The position numbers were made by a program, and so were the translations under genes. A stretch of 64,000 nucleotides of DNA from Pelargonium x hortorum (taxonomy: Eukaryota > Streptophyta > Magnoliopsida > Geraniales > Geraniaceae), in NCBI GenBank assembly GCA_036897525.1, contig JAYMTJ010000007.1, forward strand, positions 124,001 through 188,000, written 5' to 3'. Shown one piece after another: positions 12,865-24,644 of the stretch. The first letter of the stretch is position 1; every line of letters begins with the position of its first letter. A model generated the notes under the pieces. It saw nothing but the letters and a program-made list of their open reading frames with translations, was not told where the DNA came from and searched no databases.

Positions 12865-13320
12865 ACCTCCTAACCAATCTGGTCGGTAACAAGGATTGAC
12901 TCTGTACTGTATAAGGAATCCTCTTTATCGATAAGCTACAGAGCACACCCTTAATGAATACAACAGAAGGAAACTCACTAATATGGAGACTCTCAGTTAA
13001 GACTCCTTCCATTATCAGTCTAACTATCTTTCTTACTATCTAAAAGGGAGATCCAAAATAACATATATAAAAGACTTATTAAGACTGATAGAAGATATAA
13101 GACTAACGAATCTGTCTTACTACTTATCTACTTCTTTTCTTACTTGATAGAATGAATAGCAACGATTAAGACACTAGCTGGATTATCTCCCATTATCCTT
13201 CTCTTGCTGCTTCTATTCCTTACAGGGTTCCTCCTAGAGCTATTGACCTTCCTGACTCTTAGAGCTCTAGCTACAGCAAGTACAAGCTATTTTACCAAAT
13301 TGAAACTCAATTGATCCGGT

Positions 13321-14320
13321 CTTATACTAAAGGATCTGGAAAAATCTTGTGGTACCTATCTTCTCTTCTTTAGTGATTGAGTCAAATTTATTGTACTATC
13401 CTAGATTTTGGTATCTCAGAGTACTCAAATGACGAATACCCATAAAATAGTTAAGGTCCATATCCATTTACCTCTGATAAGAGAATCATTTATCTTGTTT
13501 TTTAATATCTTCCAATTTTCCATATAGCGCCTTGTAACTCTCTATTTAATTTCTCGTTTTTGACTTAAAATTTTAGAAACTTTATGCTTACTCTTTTTTA
13601 TCCGTCTTTAGTTGAACTATTAGAATAAAATAACTTACTAAAGAATCATTTAAAAGAGGGTAGTGTACATTCCCTTTAGTTTTTATAAGAGTACAAAAAC
13701 TCTGCTTATCTGACACAAGTGCCCCGCGCTGGCTATACTGAATAATTAAGGGAAATAGTCTTTATAGTACAGTCATTTTGAATCGTAAAGTAAAACAACT
13801 TAATCTTTTAGGAGTATCCTATGATTACATCAGTTCCGGAATTCAATATAGTTTATATTAAGATACAAGTAAAAAAAGGGTAAGCTTCTTCGATAGACAA
13901 TACAGAAAGGATTCCCAACGCTAAACTAAAATTAGTTGATAAGAATTGAAATCTACTTCATGTTAATAGACTTTTTCTTTCGATAATCATAATTAAGTTT
14001 GATATTTAAAATACAACAAGAATATAACATATAAGAGCTTTGCTAGGACTCCGTGTGCTAATCTGTAAGATGAGCTCTAGCTAAATTCTTGTTAGAGTAC
14101 TAGGGGCTCAGCTCAAGAACAATGTGAACCCTACCTCGCTGTAATATTAGAAGTCCGTGTTAATAATAAATAATAAGGAGTTTCCTTCCAAGCTTGATAA
14201 GCAGGCGCCCGCCTTCAAGATTCAGCTGGGAACATGTGCATAAGGCTTTCCTTTTACCAAAAAATGAGTAATCCTAATTCGTAATAGTTTGGTTTACTTT
14301 TAGCTCTGCTTGTTCATTTA
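13321..14320. other. A+T-rich spacer between islands A and B
   Basis: I see no gene. Composition returns to texture I, with poly-A/T runs and dense stops. No repeat copy was noticed. Confidence 0.5.
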
Positions 14321-16309
14321 TAGATTCTTCAATAAGCAACTAAGTGTAAAACATTACTCAAAGTAGCCGCTATATATACATATATTCCTTCCAAGACAAG
14401 ACTAAGCTCATTGTGGGCCGTTTGAAGTAGAAAGTAACTAGATCGCTTTTTCTTTTTAGTAGAGCGAGGGAATACAGTGAGAGAGAGACAAGAAGGCATT
14501 AACACGTGGCGATTCCCCAATATGAGCATGCGGCTGGTGAAGCATCCGTAATCTTGGGCTACACGGTTCCTGTTCAAGCGGTAAGGTTGAGAACACTTTA
14601 CTTTAATGGCAGGTTAGGGAAGACTCAAAAATTTTCTAAACCCTTGAGAAAGGTAATTGCATGCGCGAAGCTAGGTATACAGGGGATGGCCTAGAACTAA
14701 TAAGCTAGGGATGGACACAGGACTCGTATTTTGAATAGACAGGATAACACATATAACCCCAACATCTTCTTATAACTTACTTGTTTCTTATTTGCTTTCA
14801 TACCAGCTATCTTATTCTTTGTACTACTTTTCATACCTCTCTACTAAGTCTTCCGTTGTACCTGAGTCTTCTTGTTCTTGTTATTAAGAGCTATAACCTT
14901 CTTATACTTGGGAGATTCCTGTCTTATTAGTAAGAGAGCTGTATGTACTCTTAGGGACTTTAGCAGGAGCTACTGTATTCTTCTTCTTCTTAAGCTTGTA
15001 AGGAAATAAAGGAAAGTATAGATATTACTAGTTATAGTTGTTTAATTCTTATAGATTGTATACAGAGTTTAAAATAGTGTAATTAGTATTGTTCTTAAAG
15101 GTGTATTACCTCTTCTTCCTTGTAATTATTGCTATAGGAGCTTAGTGCCTTAGGGATGCTGGATAATGTTATTCTTCCTCTAACCGGGACTTACTGAAAA
15201 GTCTTTAATTAAGGAGTTGCTCTATTCTGTTCTGTGTTGCTTACTTATTAAAGCAGCTAAGTAATAAGTAGGGGCACATTCTGGTTTGAGAGGGTTTTAA
15301 CGAAGAATTTATTAAGGGGTTTAATTGTTATAGAGAGGCACTTTACTTGGGTTTGGTGAACCAAAGGTAGGAGGAGATACTAAGCATTTCTAGGATAATA
15401 GTGGTTACCTTTTCCTAATAATAAGGGTCTATTTGTTTTAGATATTTTCAAATAATCTTTAGATAAGCGTGAATGATCAAAGAAAGTCAAGTCAGCGAAG
15501 TCTTTTTGACTCCTTAGGGGCTCACGATATCACTTAATATACAGTTTTCATTCGTATGGGGACCTCTTTAGAGAAAGTACTATCTCAGAATCTTCTTGTT
15601 TTTGTGCCTTTGCCCAAGCGGAGATCTAGAGGAGGTAACAAAGAATATCTATCAATAAGTTTACTGTTCACGAATATTAAGTTACAATTAAAGGCATATC
15701 CTACTAAGTGAGAGCTTCATGCCTTGTTACTAAGGAGTCCCTCTTGTTCTTGAGCTCTTTGTCTTCCCGCAATATAGAAAGAGAGAGATAATAAGAGTCG
15801 TTTAGAAGTTGAATATGTTCTGACTATCCTATCTAGTCATAGTCAGATTGAGAATTGAAGGACCAGTTGAATCCTTTTCTTGCAAAATGCTTGTCTTTGT
15901 TAACAGAGGAGTTTGCCCTAGAGAAGGAATCCATCTACCTGACCGGCACGAAGGAAGTCCCATTATAGTAGATAGAACATACCTACATAATAACCCACTT
16001 CATAATCTTCAAAAACACTCTTTCTCTCCTTTGCTATCTAGAAGACCAACCAAAAAGTGAGTTTGGCACTTGAAAGAAGCGTAGGACTGATTTGTTCAAT
16101 TTGGGCTCTGTAAGTCAGTTCATGGGAATCAGTCATCACTATCAATCCATTTGCATTCCTATAGTCACTACTCTTCTGTATCTTGTCTTCATCTGTATCT
16201 TGTATTCAGTAGTCTAAGGAATCCTAACCTGGAATCTATCTAATAAAACAGGGAAAGAGCTACTCTGAGAAAGAAGGGAAAGAATGCCTAACTAACCTGT
16301 CTACCTGTG

Positions 16310-16720
16310 GACTTTATAACTCTTGTGCGAGATACATCTTCTTATGGGAGAAACAAACCCCTTGTTAGTATAGTACGTACATAGGTCAATATACCGACTA
16401 GAGAAACTCAAACCTAAGCTAAGCACTTTCGTTAACGAGACCGACTAGACCTTTGACCCTATAAGACCTATTTGTATATAGGAGCTTCGGAAGACTACCT
16501 TCATCTCTGACCTTTCTTCCTCTTGTCTTCTTTCTTTATTGATATAGAGGGCTTCGCGCCTTGTAAGTACATACATCATCCTTTTTACCGAGTCAACTTG
16601 TTTAGGAGGTTTAGGTACTATGTAGTCTTAGAGATGGAACACCTTACACTATAACCAATATCATCTCCTTTTTCTAAAGCTATAACTTCTCCTTTTCATA
16701 ACCTTGACTTAAAAGATTCA
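16310..16720 (+). repeat. Dispersed repeat family 1, copy near 16.5 kb
   Basis: The key block ttttaccgagtcaactt at 16583-16599 is shared exactly with 18495-18511. Both are followed by tttaggaggt (16601-16610; 18518-18527) and a t(t)aggt segment. Upstream is a tgcgagatac block (about 16326), as in the 17.4 kb copy. Downstream is an acactataacc block and a cataacttc-like block, which recur near 18136-18180. The palindromic tcgttaacga at 16429-16438 recurs inside the 17.4 kb copy. Confidence 0.65.
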
Positions 16721-16989
16721 GCTCTTTAGAAAAGATTCTGAACTATCTAGACTAGAAAACTTGCAAAAAGATATTAAGGACTCAAACTAGGTAAACGTAA
16801 GATCCCACATGCCTTCTATTAGGGCCGGACTTCTAACATGGAAAGAGTTTGTTTCTATCTAACTTCAAGGAAATCCTCTTACCTGCCAATTACACTTTTT
16901 GACTTCTTACAGATACTAATAACACAGGACATAAGGTCTTTAGTATATATAGGAGTTGAAGAAGCTCAAAACCAAGAAAGAAGGAAAGA

Positions 16990-17330
16990 ACTTCTCAACC
17001 AAGAGACTGATACCAGAAAAGCGAGTAGAGTACTGGTTAATTACTTATAGTTTTAGTGTTTATCTATTTATTACTAGAGGGAAGACTAAACCAAGAGTTA
17101 GATACCTCTTGTCCTATGTTGCTTATCGTTCAAAGAGGAGACTCACTGAAGTAGTGCATCCATCAATCTCTATTACCGAGTCAAAGCCCCTTTTAGGAGG
17201 TTCACTCCTTATAGGTACTCTAGAGAAAAACACCTCTCACATTATAACACCCCATAAATTTCAATTTCTAACTAAACAGGCAAATGAAACAAGCAAAAAG
17301 ACAAACCAATTTCACTTGAGTTACTAAAAT
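16990..17330 (+). repeat. Dispersed repeat family 1, copy near 17.2 kb
   Basis: Ordered blocks: cttgtcctatgttgcttatc (from 17108), gaggagac, gtgcatccatcaatc, ttaccgagtcaa (from about 17173), ttttaggaggtt (17191-17202), ataggtact, acattataacac. This copy contains a 123-codon open frame (16956-17327), whose predicted protein is basic and unrecognised. Because the other copies do not preserve that frame, the openness is probably chance. Confidence 0.65.
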
Positions 17331-17349
17331 GACTTAAGATCTAAAGGAA
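17331..17349 (+). repeat. 19-bp exact direct repeat, copy 1 (partner 17875-17893)
   Basis: gacttaagatctaaaggaa is identical at 17331-17349 and 17875-17893, 544 bases apart. The first is followed by ttgact, which gives a passing resemblance to the small-subunit rRNA word aaaggaattgacgg. No other rRNA signature surrounds it, so rRNA is rejected. Confidence 0.9.
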
Positions 17350-17433
17350 TTGACTGTCAATGGACTCACTCGAAAGCAGCTTACAAGCAACAAACCTAAT
17401 TCCTAAGACTCTTTTTTGGCGTTTGGAACTAAC

Positions 17434-17670
17434 TTGTTATTCTTCATAATCCGAAGCTAAACCGGATAGACTTATGCGAGATACTACAGGAGAAGAGTTA
17501 GGGGAGCCTGGAGACTGCTATTATGGTATGGATTCTAAGTCTTATAAGTTGTTAAGGATAATGAAACCTGTACTATGTTTTCTCGTTAACGAGGTAAGCT
17601 TGCTTAAGAAAGACATACAAAAATCTCTGTTACCGATTACATCTTTGTCCCAAAATAGCCATTAGAACCC
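17434..17670 (+). repeat. Dispersed repeat family 1, copy near 17.5 kb
   Basis: Positions 17534-17557 match 18400-18423 exactly over 24 bases. The next conserved block is tgtactatgtt (17569-17579). It contains the perfect 12-bp palindrome ctcgttaacgag (17582-17593) where other copies have gcttatc-type sequence. It ends with a ttaccga block near 17630. The left end, tattcttcataatccga at 17438-17454, is repeated exactly at 37628-37644. Confidence 0.7.
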
Positions 17671-17999
17671 CATATTAGTTACATTTGACTCATCAACTTA
17701 GGAATAGACTAGAGCTGTAGATTCTAGAGAAAGAGAGAGAAAATAGCCGACCTTTAAAACATGGGATGTATTCTCTTTCAATAAGCCCTTAAGACTTTCA
17801 CTCTAGAATGATCTTTGTACTAAATAGAAAGGAAGAAATAGGCAAGCTTGCTTGAACTCTTTGTATGGGTCCTTGACTTAAGATCTAAAGGAAAGAAGAC
17901 TTTACACTAGAAACATTAGCAACTGAGCAATACCTTAAGCTATACCTTGACCGATCTTTCGTTTTGACTTTCTATAAGCACTCACAAAGGAAATAGAAA

Positions 18000-18200
18000 G
18001 AAAGGAACGAAGCCCTCTTGTCCTCTGGGGTTTAGAGTTTGGGAGGAGTTTGACCTTATAGTGTATAGAGTCCATCCCTCTACCCAACTGTAGCGGAGGG
18101 AGGGAAATGCAAGGCTATCTTTGATAGTACATTCATACATTATAACCACTAATCTCCGAAATTCTCATAACTTCAAAGAGAAAAAACTGTCCTAACTAGC
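18000..18200 (+). repeat. Diverged repeat segment shared with 60.84-60.98 kb
   Basis: Ordered blocks are shared with 60840-60985: ctcttgtcctctgg here versus ctcttgtgctctgg there, a ggaggtgag/gggaggag block, a gaggga/ggaggg purine block, and an acattataacc or acactataacc block. The last block also occurs in the family 1 copy at 16.65 kb, so this may be the tail of that family. Divergence is high and no frame is kept. Confidence 0.45.
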
Positions 18201-18359
18201 TTGACTTTAGACCGAAGTCAAACCCAGAAACATAACATAAGAAATGGACTGACTAAAACAATTGCTTCTAAAATCAGGAACATAAAGGGCTACTATTACA
18301 TAACATACAGAATGACCTTTCTCAATTGAAACTGGGCAAGCAAGCTTTCCTGCCCTACT

Positions 18360-18620
18360 TACCTAACTAAATGGGAGATACCTGTTTGTTAAGCTCTTAT
18401 CTAAGTCTTATAAGTTGTTAAGGCAAGATTTATCTTGTACTATGTTCTTATCAATAAGGAGGATATGAACCTTGGGAGATCTTGAATCTCTCTCTTTTAC
18501 CGAGTCAACTTCACAAGTTTAGGAGGTTAGGTCTTTATGGTATATTATATGGACTACCTACCCTCTATACACCTCAAGAACAAAGCTCTTTCAATTTCAC
18601 TCTTAGTTAGACTTTAGCCC
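18360..18620 (+). repeat. Dispersed repeat family 1, copy near 18.4 kb
   Basis: It begins with a gggagatacctgt block and contains the 24-base exact match at 18400-18423. It continues with ttgtactatgttcttatc, an aggaggat block and ttttaccgagtcaactt (18495-18511), then tttaggaggt (18518-18527). Together with the 16.5, 17.2 and 17.5 kb copies it forms a head-to-tail cluster in one orientation, as expected from local duplication followed by decay. Confidence 0.7.
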
Positions 18621-19844
18621 TACTTATACTCTTCTTCCCTTCCCTCAACAAAAAAGGGATTCTTAGAATTTGACTGACTGTATGTAAACTTTAACCTGTA
18701 AACTAACCTGTAAACTTGTAAACTAGTCTGAAAGACTAAGGAAACGAAGCTAACTAATTGACCTCAAACAAGCCCATGGTAGGAATACCTTCGGTCTTAC
18801 TCTCCTAACAACCTATAGCTGCACTAGCTATTGACCTTTTGCTAGCAACAGAATACACTACAACAGTCCCTATAGCTGACTTGCTTTCGACAGTTGATAG
18901 CTTACTTTCATTCCTTCTCTCAAAAACAAATAGAATCAATCCGCTCTCCTAAATAGCAGCAATCCCAAGAAATCCCTTTGCCTGCGTACACTGAAGTAAA
19001 GTCAACTTGCCTGCAATGAATGTCAGCTAAGACCATTAAGACTTAGGATTAACTAGCCAGCTATAGCTAAACCTGATAGATCGGAATCAAGAAACACTTT
19101 CCTTTGTTAAACACGGTTATGTAAAGAAGTTAGGTCTTCCATTTCTATATTCTAGTAGGTTAAAAAGGAAATAGCTTCGAGGAGGCCTTAGATAACGAAT
19201 ACATATTAGGGTAGGGACTATAAAATAGAAAGGGAATCTCTTACTGTCTCCTGTAACCAATCCAGGGGATAGAAATTGTGAATTGAAATAGATGGAGTTT
19301 TCCTTTGTTCTGATTTACCTGTTTTATTTATAGATTGCTATTGCTTAAGGGTTATTACCTCCTCTTCTTTGTGCTCATCATACTCAAGCAAGGACGTCAA
19401 GTCAAATTGAGGTCTAAATACGGCACTCTACTCATTATTCAGCTAACCCAGCTCTTCTATAGACACTAAGCACCCTTGTTTTAGCGTGCCCCTATTGCCT
19501 ACCTCTCATATTCTTAGATTTATTTATTAGCTTAACATACAAGCATAGGGGTAGGGGTTTAACAAAAGTAAAGGGGTCTCTTGGGATTCCTTGCTTTACA
19601 ATAATACCCACAGCTCTCTCAACTCAAGTCCCTCACTATCTTTCATTGGGAAACAACTGCACTTGAGTAGGCTCTGCAATTTGAACCTTGGAAATTGCCC
19701 TTAGATAGAAGTCAATTTGAAACAACTCTAAATTTCCTAAAGGTAAACACGATTTTTACTGTATCTTTCTTAAAAGAATGCATTTAAACATGAATGAATT
19801 TGCCCAGCTCTACCCTTACCTTAGAAGTAGTTATTATAGAAAAT

Positions 19845-20075
19845 GTTCTTGAAGGAACTCCGTAGTTGGTACATTTAACTCATAAAACCTTAGTTTCTTA
19901 TTAGTTCCAATTCTTTAACCTTCTAAAATAAAGGAATCCTAGCTGCCTTGAGCCTTAATCAGGCAAACTTCCTTACAGTTAGTATCAGTTACTGCTAGAA
20001 CTACTTATCTATAATACAGATACTAAAAATAGGACATGAAAAGCAAAACTCCTATTGATTGTGTTTTAAGTTCAG
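19845..20075 (+). repeat. Dispersed repeat family 2, copy B
   Basis: This is the partner of 8640-8806. Its preserved core is 20031-20065. It is about 60 bases longer than copy A, owing to extra sequence between the caattcttta and gatactaaaa blocks. The two copies are in the same orientation, about 11.2 kb apart. Confidence 0.7.
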
Positions 20076-23000
20076 AAGTTTGATATTAATATACCGAATA
20101 CCCGAGCAAATTCCTTAATTCCTTCCATTCCTACCAGTATACTATTACACAGAAGAATACAATTCTGATAGTAGAGTAAGTTCCTAAGCCCAATCAAGGA
20201 ATCTCAAAAGCTCATAAGCTGTATCATAGCTTTCCAAAACCCAGAATGTGTCCAAGAAAATACCTATGTGGACTCGTTACTAAATTAGATTGGTTAGATT
20301 TCTAGTTGGATTCTAAAGCAGTGTTAAAGCATTCACAAAACTAGGAGTTCCCTCTATTGAATTGACCGGAACTGGATTCATTTACTGAAAAGTGAAGAAC
20401 CTTAATCATATATACAGAAATCCTTGTAACCAACTGAAACTTTGTATCGAAATGATTATCCAGAATGCCATTTATCCTCAGTAAATATCTTCAGTTAAGC
20501 TGGGAAAACAACACTGGAGACCTTATTGACCTCAAATCTTTGCTATATTTATAGTCCATTCCGTAAAATCTTAACTATTTACCAAATCCTATACTACTCA
20601 ACTCCAATTAGAATCTCTGGAAATACCTTGCAATACAAAACCCAGATAATCAGAATCTGTTATTCCTTACCGTCTATCAGTTAATGGTTTCCCGAACTAA
20701 AATACTAGGAATCTGCTCTCAATAGAAATATAGAAATAGAATCTATTCTCCTAAATCTGAATCCATTAGCAGCACTCGCTTTCCAAGAATAAGTCAATCC
20801 GTTTCTTTAGCAGCAACAGCTTTTCTTTCCATGAAGACTTAGGATTCTATCCTTTGCTAAGACATTATCCTGTCCATTAGAATCTTGAATTCCTTTAGGT
20901 CATCCTAGCGGAAACCATTCCTCTTGAGTGTTATCCAATTAACTTAGAATTCTAATAGCTACTAGAATACAAATTCATAGCAACTATCTATCTGTTATAA
21001 ATTATCTGAACTCCTTTGCTTCCAACTCTAACTCTGTAGCAGCACCTAATAAGCTCAGGAAGACATTAATTCACTCCTTCATATTAATCCTTGTTAAACA
21101 ATTACTACTAAACTGGAACTCACTCATTTAAGGAATTATTTAAGATTAGAATCCTTCTGTTGAATCCTTATCTTAAACTCTTATTTAACCTAATAAATAC
21201 CCACATCTTAACCTAAGTCTTAATCCCTTTGACTTCAACTCCACTAATCCACCATTTCTATTTAGGAAACAAATTAGTTTATCCAACCAAAGCTACAATT
21301 CCTATAGGTTAAGTTACTTATTATCTATCCCTTACAGGTACTTATTATATGAGTCTCTTTCCTAAACAAAATAGCTGCTTGCAAAAACCAACTTCTCAAG
21401 AATACTAACTCCACTTCTCGCTTTACCAAGAATACAAATCTAGAAAATCCTAGGAATCCCCAAAAAAAGAACAATAGAATCTTGTTTCCTATAGCCACTG
21501 TCAAAGAAGACTAAAAAAGTACTTTACCTCATAAGAGCTACAGAAGAACTAATACAATTCAAAAGAGTAAGTTCTTTCACATATAGAAAGATTAGGTATC
21601 TCAAGAACTCTGTTATTCAGCAGCACAGGCAGGCTTTCCTTATAGAATAATTCTTAAACTCCATTCATTAGCAGCTAACAAGGAAAAGACAATAGCTACA
21701 GCGGTTCTGCTTACAAGGACATTATAGTTTGGGTTCTCAAGAAGAAGTTGTGCTTACACGACTGACTAAGAAGAGGACATTCTATATTGGTACAGCAAGA
21801 AAAGTAGGTTTGGTTCAATTTGCAAAGCTGGTTATTCCTCATGAATTAGCTGCACCGGTTATTCCTTTAAACCAATATAATGTAAAATGCAATACCAAAT
21901 CGAGCTTTTTTTAGTTAGGTCATCGTTATAGTATATGTATATGTTTTTTCAGTCTAAAAGCAATACTCTGTCTCACATTCCTGTAAGGATGAATAAATAA
22001 TTTGAGTTCCTTGAATTTGTACTCAAATCTTTTACTATGAAAATTTTCTATTTCCTGCATTTATCTTTTCTTTGTAGCTGGCAATTCCATCAATCAAGCG
22101 TATAGAAGACGCCCTTTAATGTTAAAAAATGACCCCTTGTTTAGCGGATTTCTCCTAAGATACATATGAGTGTAGCTGTAGCAAATAGATTCCTGATTCT
22201 TTTCCTAGTAGCAGGAAGCTTTTTTATGTCAAATAGTATTAACCTTTTATAAAAGTTTTATGAATGACTCAAGTACTCCTTTTGCAATCTTACATCTCGT
22301 AAAAATAATATTACTGAGCAAGGCCCAAGCCCTAAATATGGAATATTTCCCAAGGTACAAGGTCTCCAGAGGGGGCTCTTAAAGAAGATAATTAACTAAC
22401 AAAACCATAATGAAACGTAAAAGCTTAAACATAGAAGTGTAAGGGGGGCCGTGCCTTGAGGTATAAGTACAGAATTCATTGTAGTTGAAAGGGCGCTGGT
22501 TATTTATATAGGAAGCTTGTCTTAATAAAAGGATATAAAACTTGGGACTAGTGTAACCTGAAAAGGGGCTTAAGTCTACTAAGATGAGATAGAAATACCG
22601 GAGCGTTTTTGCACGATTAGAACCTATGGTTATTCTCGGATAAAATTCATGATGTATCATAATATTGTGGGTCTCCATATTGTAGGGTAGTTAATACCTG
22701 GTAGTCCCTTTCCCTTTTTTACTAGCTTTCAGACAAGATTTGGTACTTGAGAGGTTGAGGTCTTTTTTTTACTAAGCAAATATTCCATTTTCAAAAACGT
22801 ATAAATAAGGATAACACTTTCCTTATTAGTGCCTTTCTGCCATGGTCAATCAAGGGGTCCCCGGAAAAAAGGTTACAACTCCTATACACTCTGGAATTAA
22901 TTCCTGTACTTAATTCGCGCAAGAGTCCTTGTTTCCGGATCTAGACTTGGAGACTTTTACCTTTTCTATTTCTTAATAGAATCATTTAGTTAAAGTAAGT

Positions 23001-24631
23001 CTTTGCTTTGACCAACATCTGAAGTTTACAGCGAAGGGAATACCTACCCTAACCAACTTCAAATGGATCTGAGGACACACCCTTTATCTCTGTTTAAGCA
23101 CCGGTATTTATAGCCCTCTAATTGCAATGTACTCTTAGTCTCTGTATAGCTTCGTGAAACAGGGAATCTTATATATTCTAAATGATCATCCCCAAAAAGG
23201 GGACTTCTAGTCTAAAACTAGATTCCATCAAAATCACTTAAAAGACATCTTATGATTCTCAGGCTTGTGAGTGCGTAACCATAAGTAAGGAGACTAAGAC
23301 AGGTATAGCTACGGTAACACTAGAGAAACCTATAGTACTTTAATAAGCAACTCACAAAAACAAAAAAACCCTTACATAAAAAAACCAATGAAGGAGCTCT
23401 CTTACTTTCAAGGGATAAGAAAATAGAATAATATCTTAGTAAACCGGATTTTGAAGCTTCGGCTTTGACTCTAACTTTTTAAGCTTTTGTCACAAGTTTC
23501 TGGTTAGGTTCTACAATAATGATTAGGAGAAGCCCCTATATAAATAACAATAGCATAACTAGCGCCTTTGTATTTATTTATTTGGTCTAATAAGCGAAAA
23601 CTATGCTGACCACGCCTCCTTATATAATAAGGGAGTCCTTAATTAACCAAGGAAACCCATCTAAGGAAAATTTCTAGAGATATTACACTTTATTAAATTA
23701 AGTAAATACTTTTTTTAAGAAAAGGAATCCGGATTAAAGATTAAAAAAAGGCTAAAGTTAAAATCTAAGATTTATCAATAGGTTAGGTGTCTTGTCTTGT
23801 AGGGTGTTCCTCGGTTTTCTAGTTGGGTAAAGTACTCTATTTTATATAATAATTTGCGGCCCAGGTAGGTGTTTTTACAAGTAACAAGTTAAGTCGACGG
23901 ATCCTAAGTATAAAGAGAGGTCTTTCTAGAGTGTCTCCCGTGGGATTACCCCTAATAATTAAGAATTGCTTTATATAGCAGTATCTCTTAAGTCAAGTTT
24001 GACTCAACAAGCAAGTAAAAATTTTGTTAAGTTAAGAGGGCCTCTAGGCTTGGGCAACTAAATATTTTATTTTAAAAAGCATCTCCTTACTCGCACTAAT
24101 TGTTAATGTATCTCTATTTCTTCAAAAAAGTGAGTAGTCCTTTTTATACACGGGGTTCCTTAAACAGTTACTCCTAAGTTCCTAAAGACTTTTGTTTGTG
24201 CTTTTCACCTTGCCTAAAAAGGAATTGATATAACCTCTATTAGCGACTTCCAGGAAGTATAATAGGAACAAAAGTATGAGTGATTTTAACCCCAGACACT
24301 TTGGAAAGCTTGGATCAACTTCGAATATTTCTATGTTTTCACTTGAGATTAAGGTTGGACTGAGTATAGCACTAAAATGAGTAAGTAATTCTTCAAATAC
24401 TCCCACTCCATAAAATCTCTGTACTGTAGAAAAAACGAAGACAAATTCTGAATTGTTATGAATTGTAGAGAACTTCTTCATACTCTCACTAGTTTTTTTG
24501 TTGAGACTGGACTGAGAGACTGCCTCTGTGTATTTCTATTGTATTTCTATTTTCTCTTCCATTTATGATCAAGAGCTCCTGAGTTACCAGATTTAAGATT
24601 TCACGTACCCCTTTGCAAAAAGTTATTAGTT

Positions 24632-24644
24632 ACACACACACACA
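24632..24644. repeat. (AC)n microsatellite, 13 bases
   Basis: A short run of alternating a and c. It is one of very few microsatellites in the window; the scarcity argues against typical nuclear DNA. Confidence 0.85.

Larger units (their letters stand above)
9420..13320. other. Texture II island A: repeat-rich non-coding DNA
   Basis: This block is clearly richer in G+C and in AAG/CTT words than its flanks, and resembles plant mitochondrial intergenic DNA. It holds the hairpin at 10175, the family 3 pair (10.5 and 12.4 kb) and the gtcga-word island (10.8-11.9 kb). It also has a short coding-like hydrophobic frame at 12712-12864 and a perfect 10-bp tandem duplication (gcctttagca twice, 12361-12380). 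No intact gene is present. A run such as ggcgcgaagccctc near 11719 is mirrored in reverse complement near 16549, again suggesting reshuffled pieces. Confidence 0.55.
14321..21920. other. Texture II island B: main repeat cluster, no intact gene
   Basis: This is the largest texture II block. It contains four copies of repeat family 1, a 19-bp direct repeat pair (17331 and 17875) and family 2 copy B. Several coding-like but unrecognised frames of 60-120 codons occur at 14506-14694, 15848-16060, 16956-17327 and 21729-21914. None has a recognisable domain, and the 16956 frame lies inside a repeat copy whose relatives do not keep the frame. The 20.0-21.6 kb part is strikingly rich in tcctt, aatcc and actcc words on the plus strand. 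Confidence 0.55.

Noticed and set aside
17331-17360. Resemblance to the small-subunit rRNA word aaaggaattgacgg
   Set aside because: The flanking sequence lacks every other conserved rRNA block, and most of the word is part of a local 19-bp direct repeat.
22379-22678. 99-codon minus-strand open frame with a T-loop-like string (ataggttctaatc) inside
   Set aside because: No homology recognised; the tRNA-like string has no matching D-arm or paired stems.
24182-24481. 99-codon minus-strand open frame
   Set aside because: Length is within chance expectation, no domain is recognisable, and the DNA has ordinary spacer composition.
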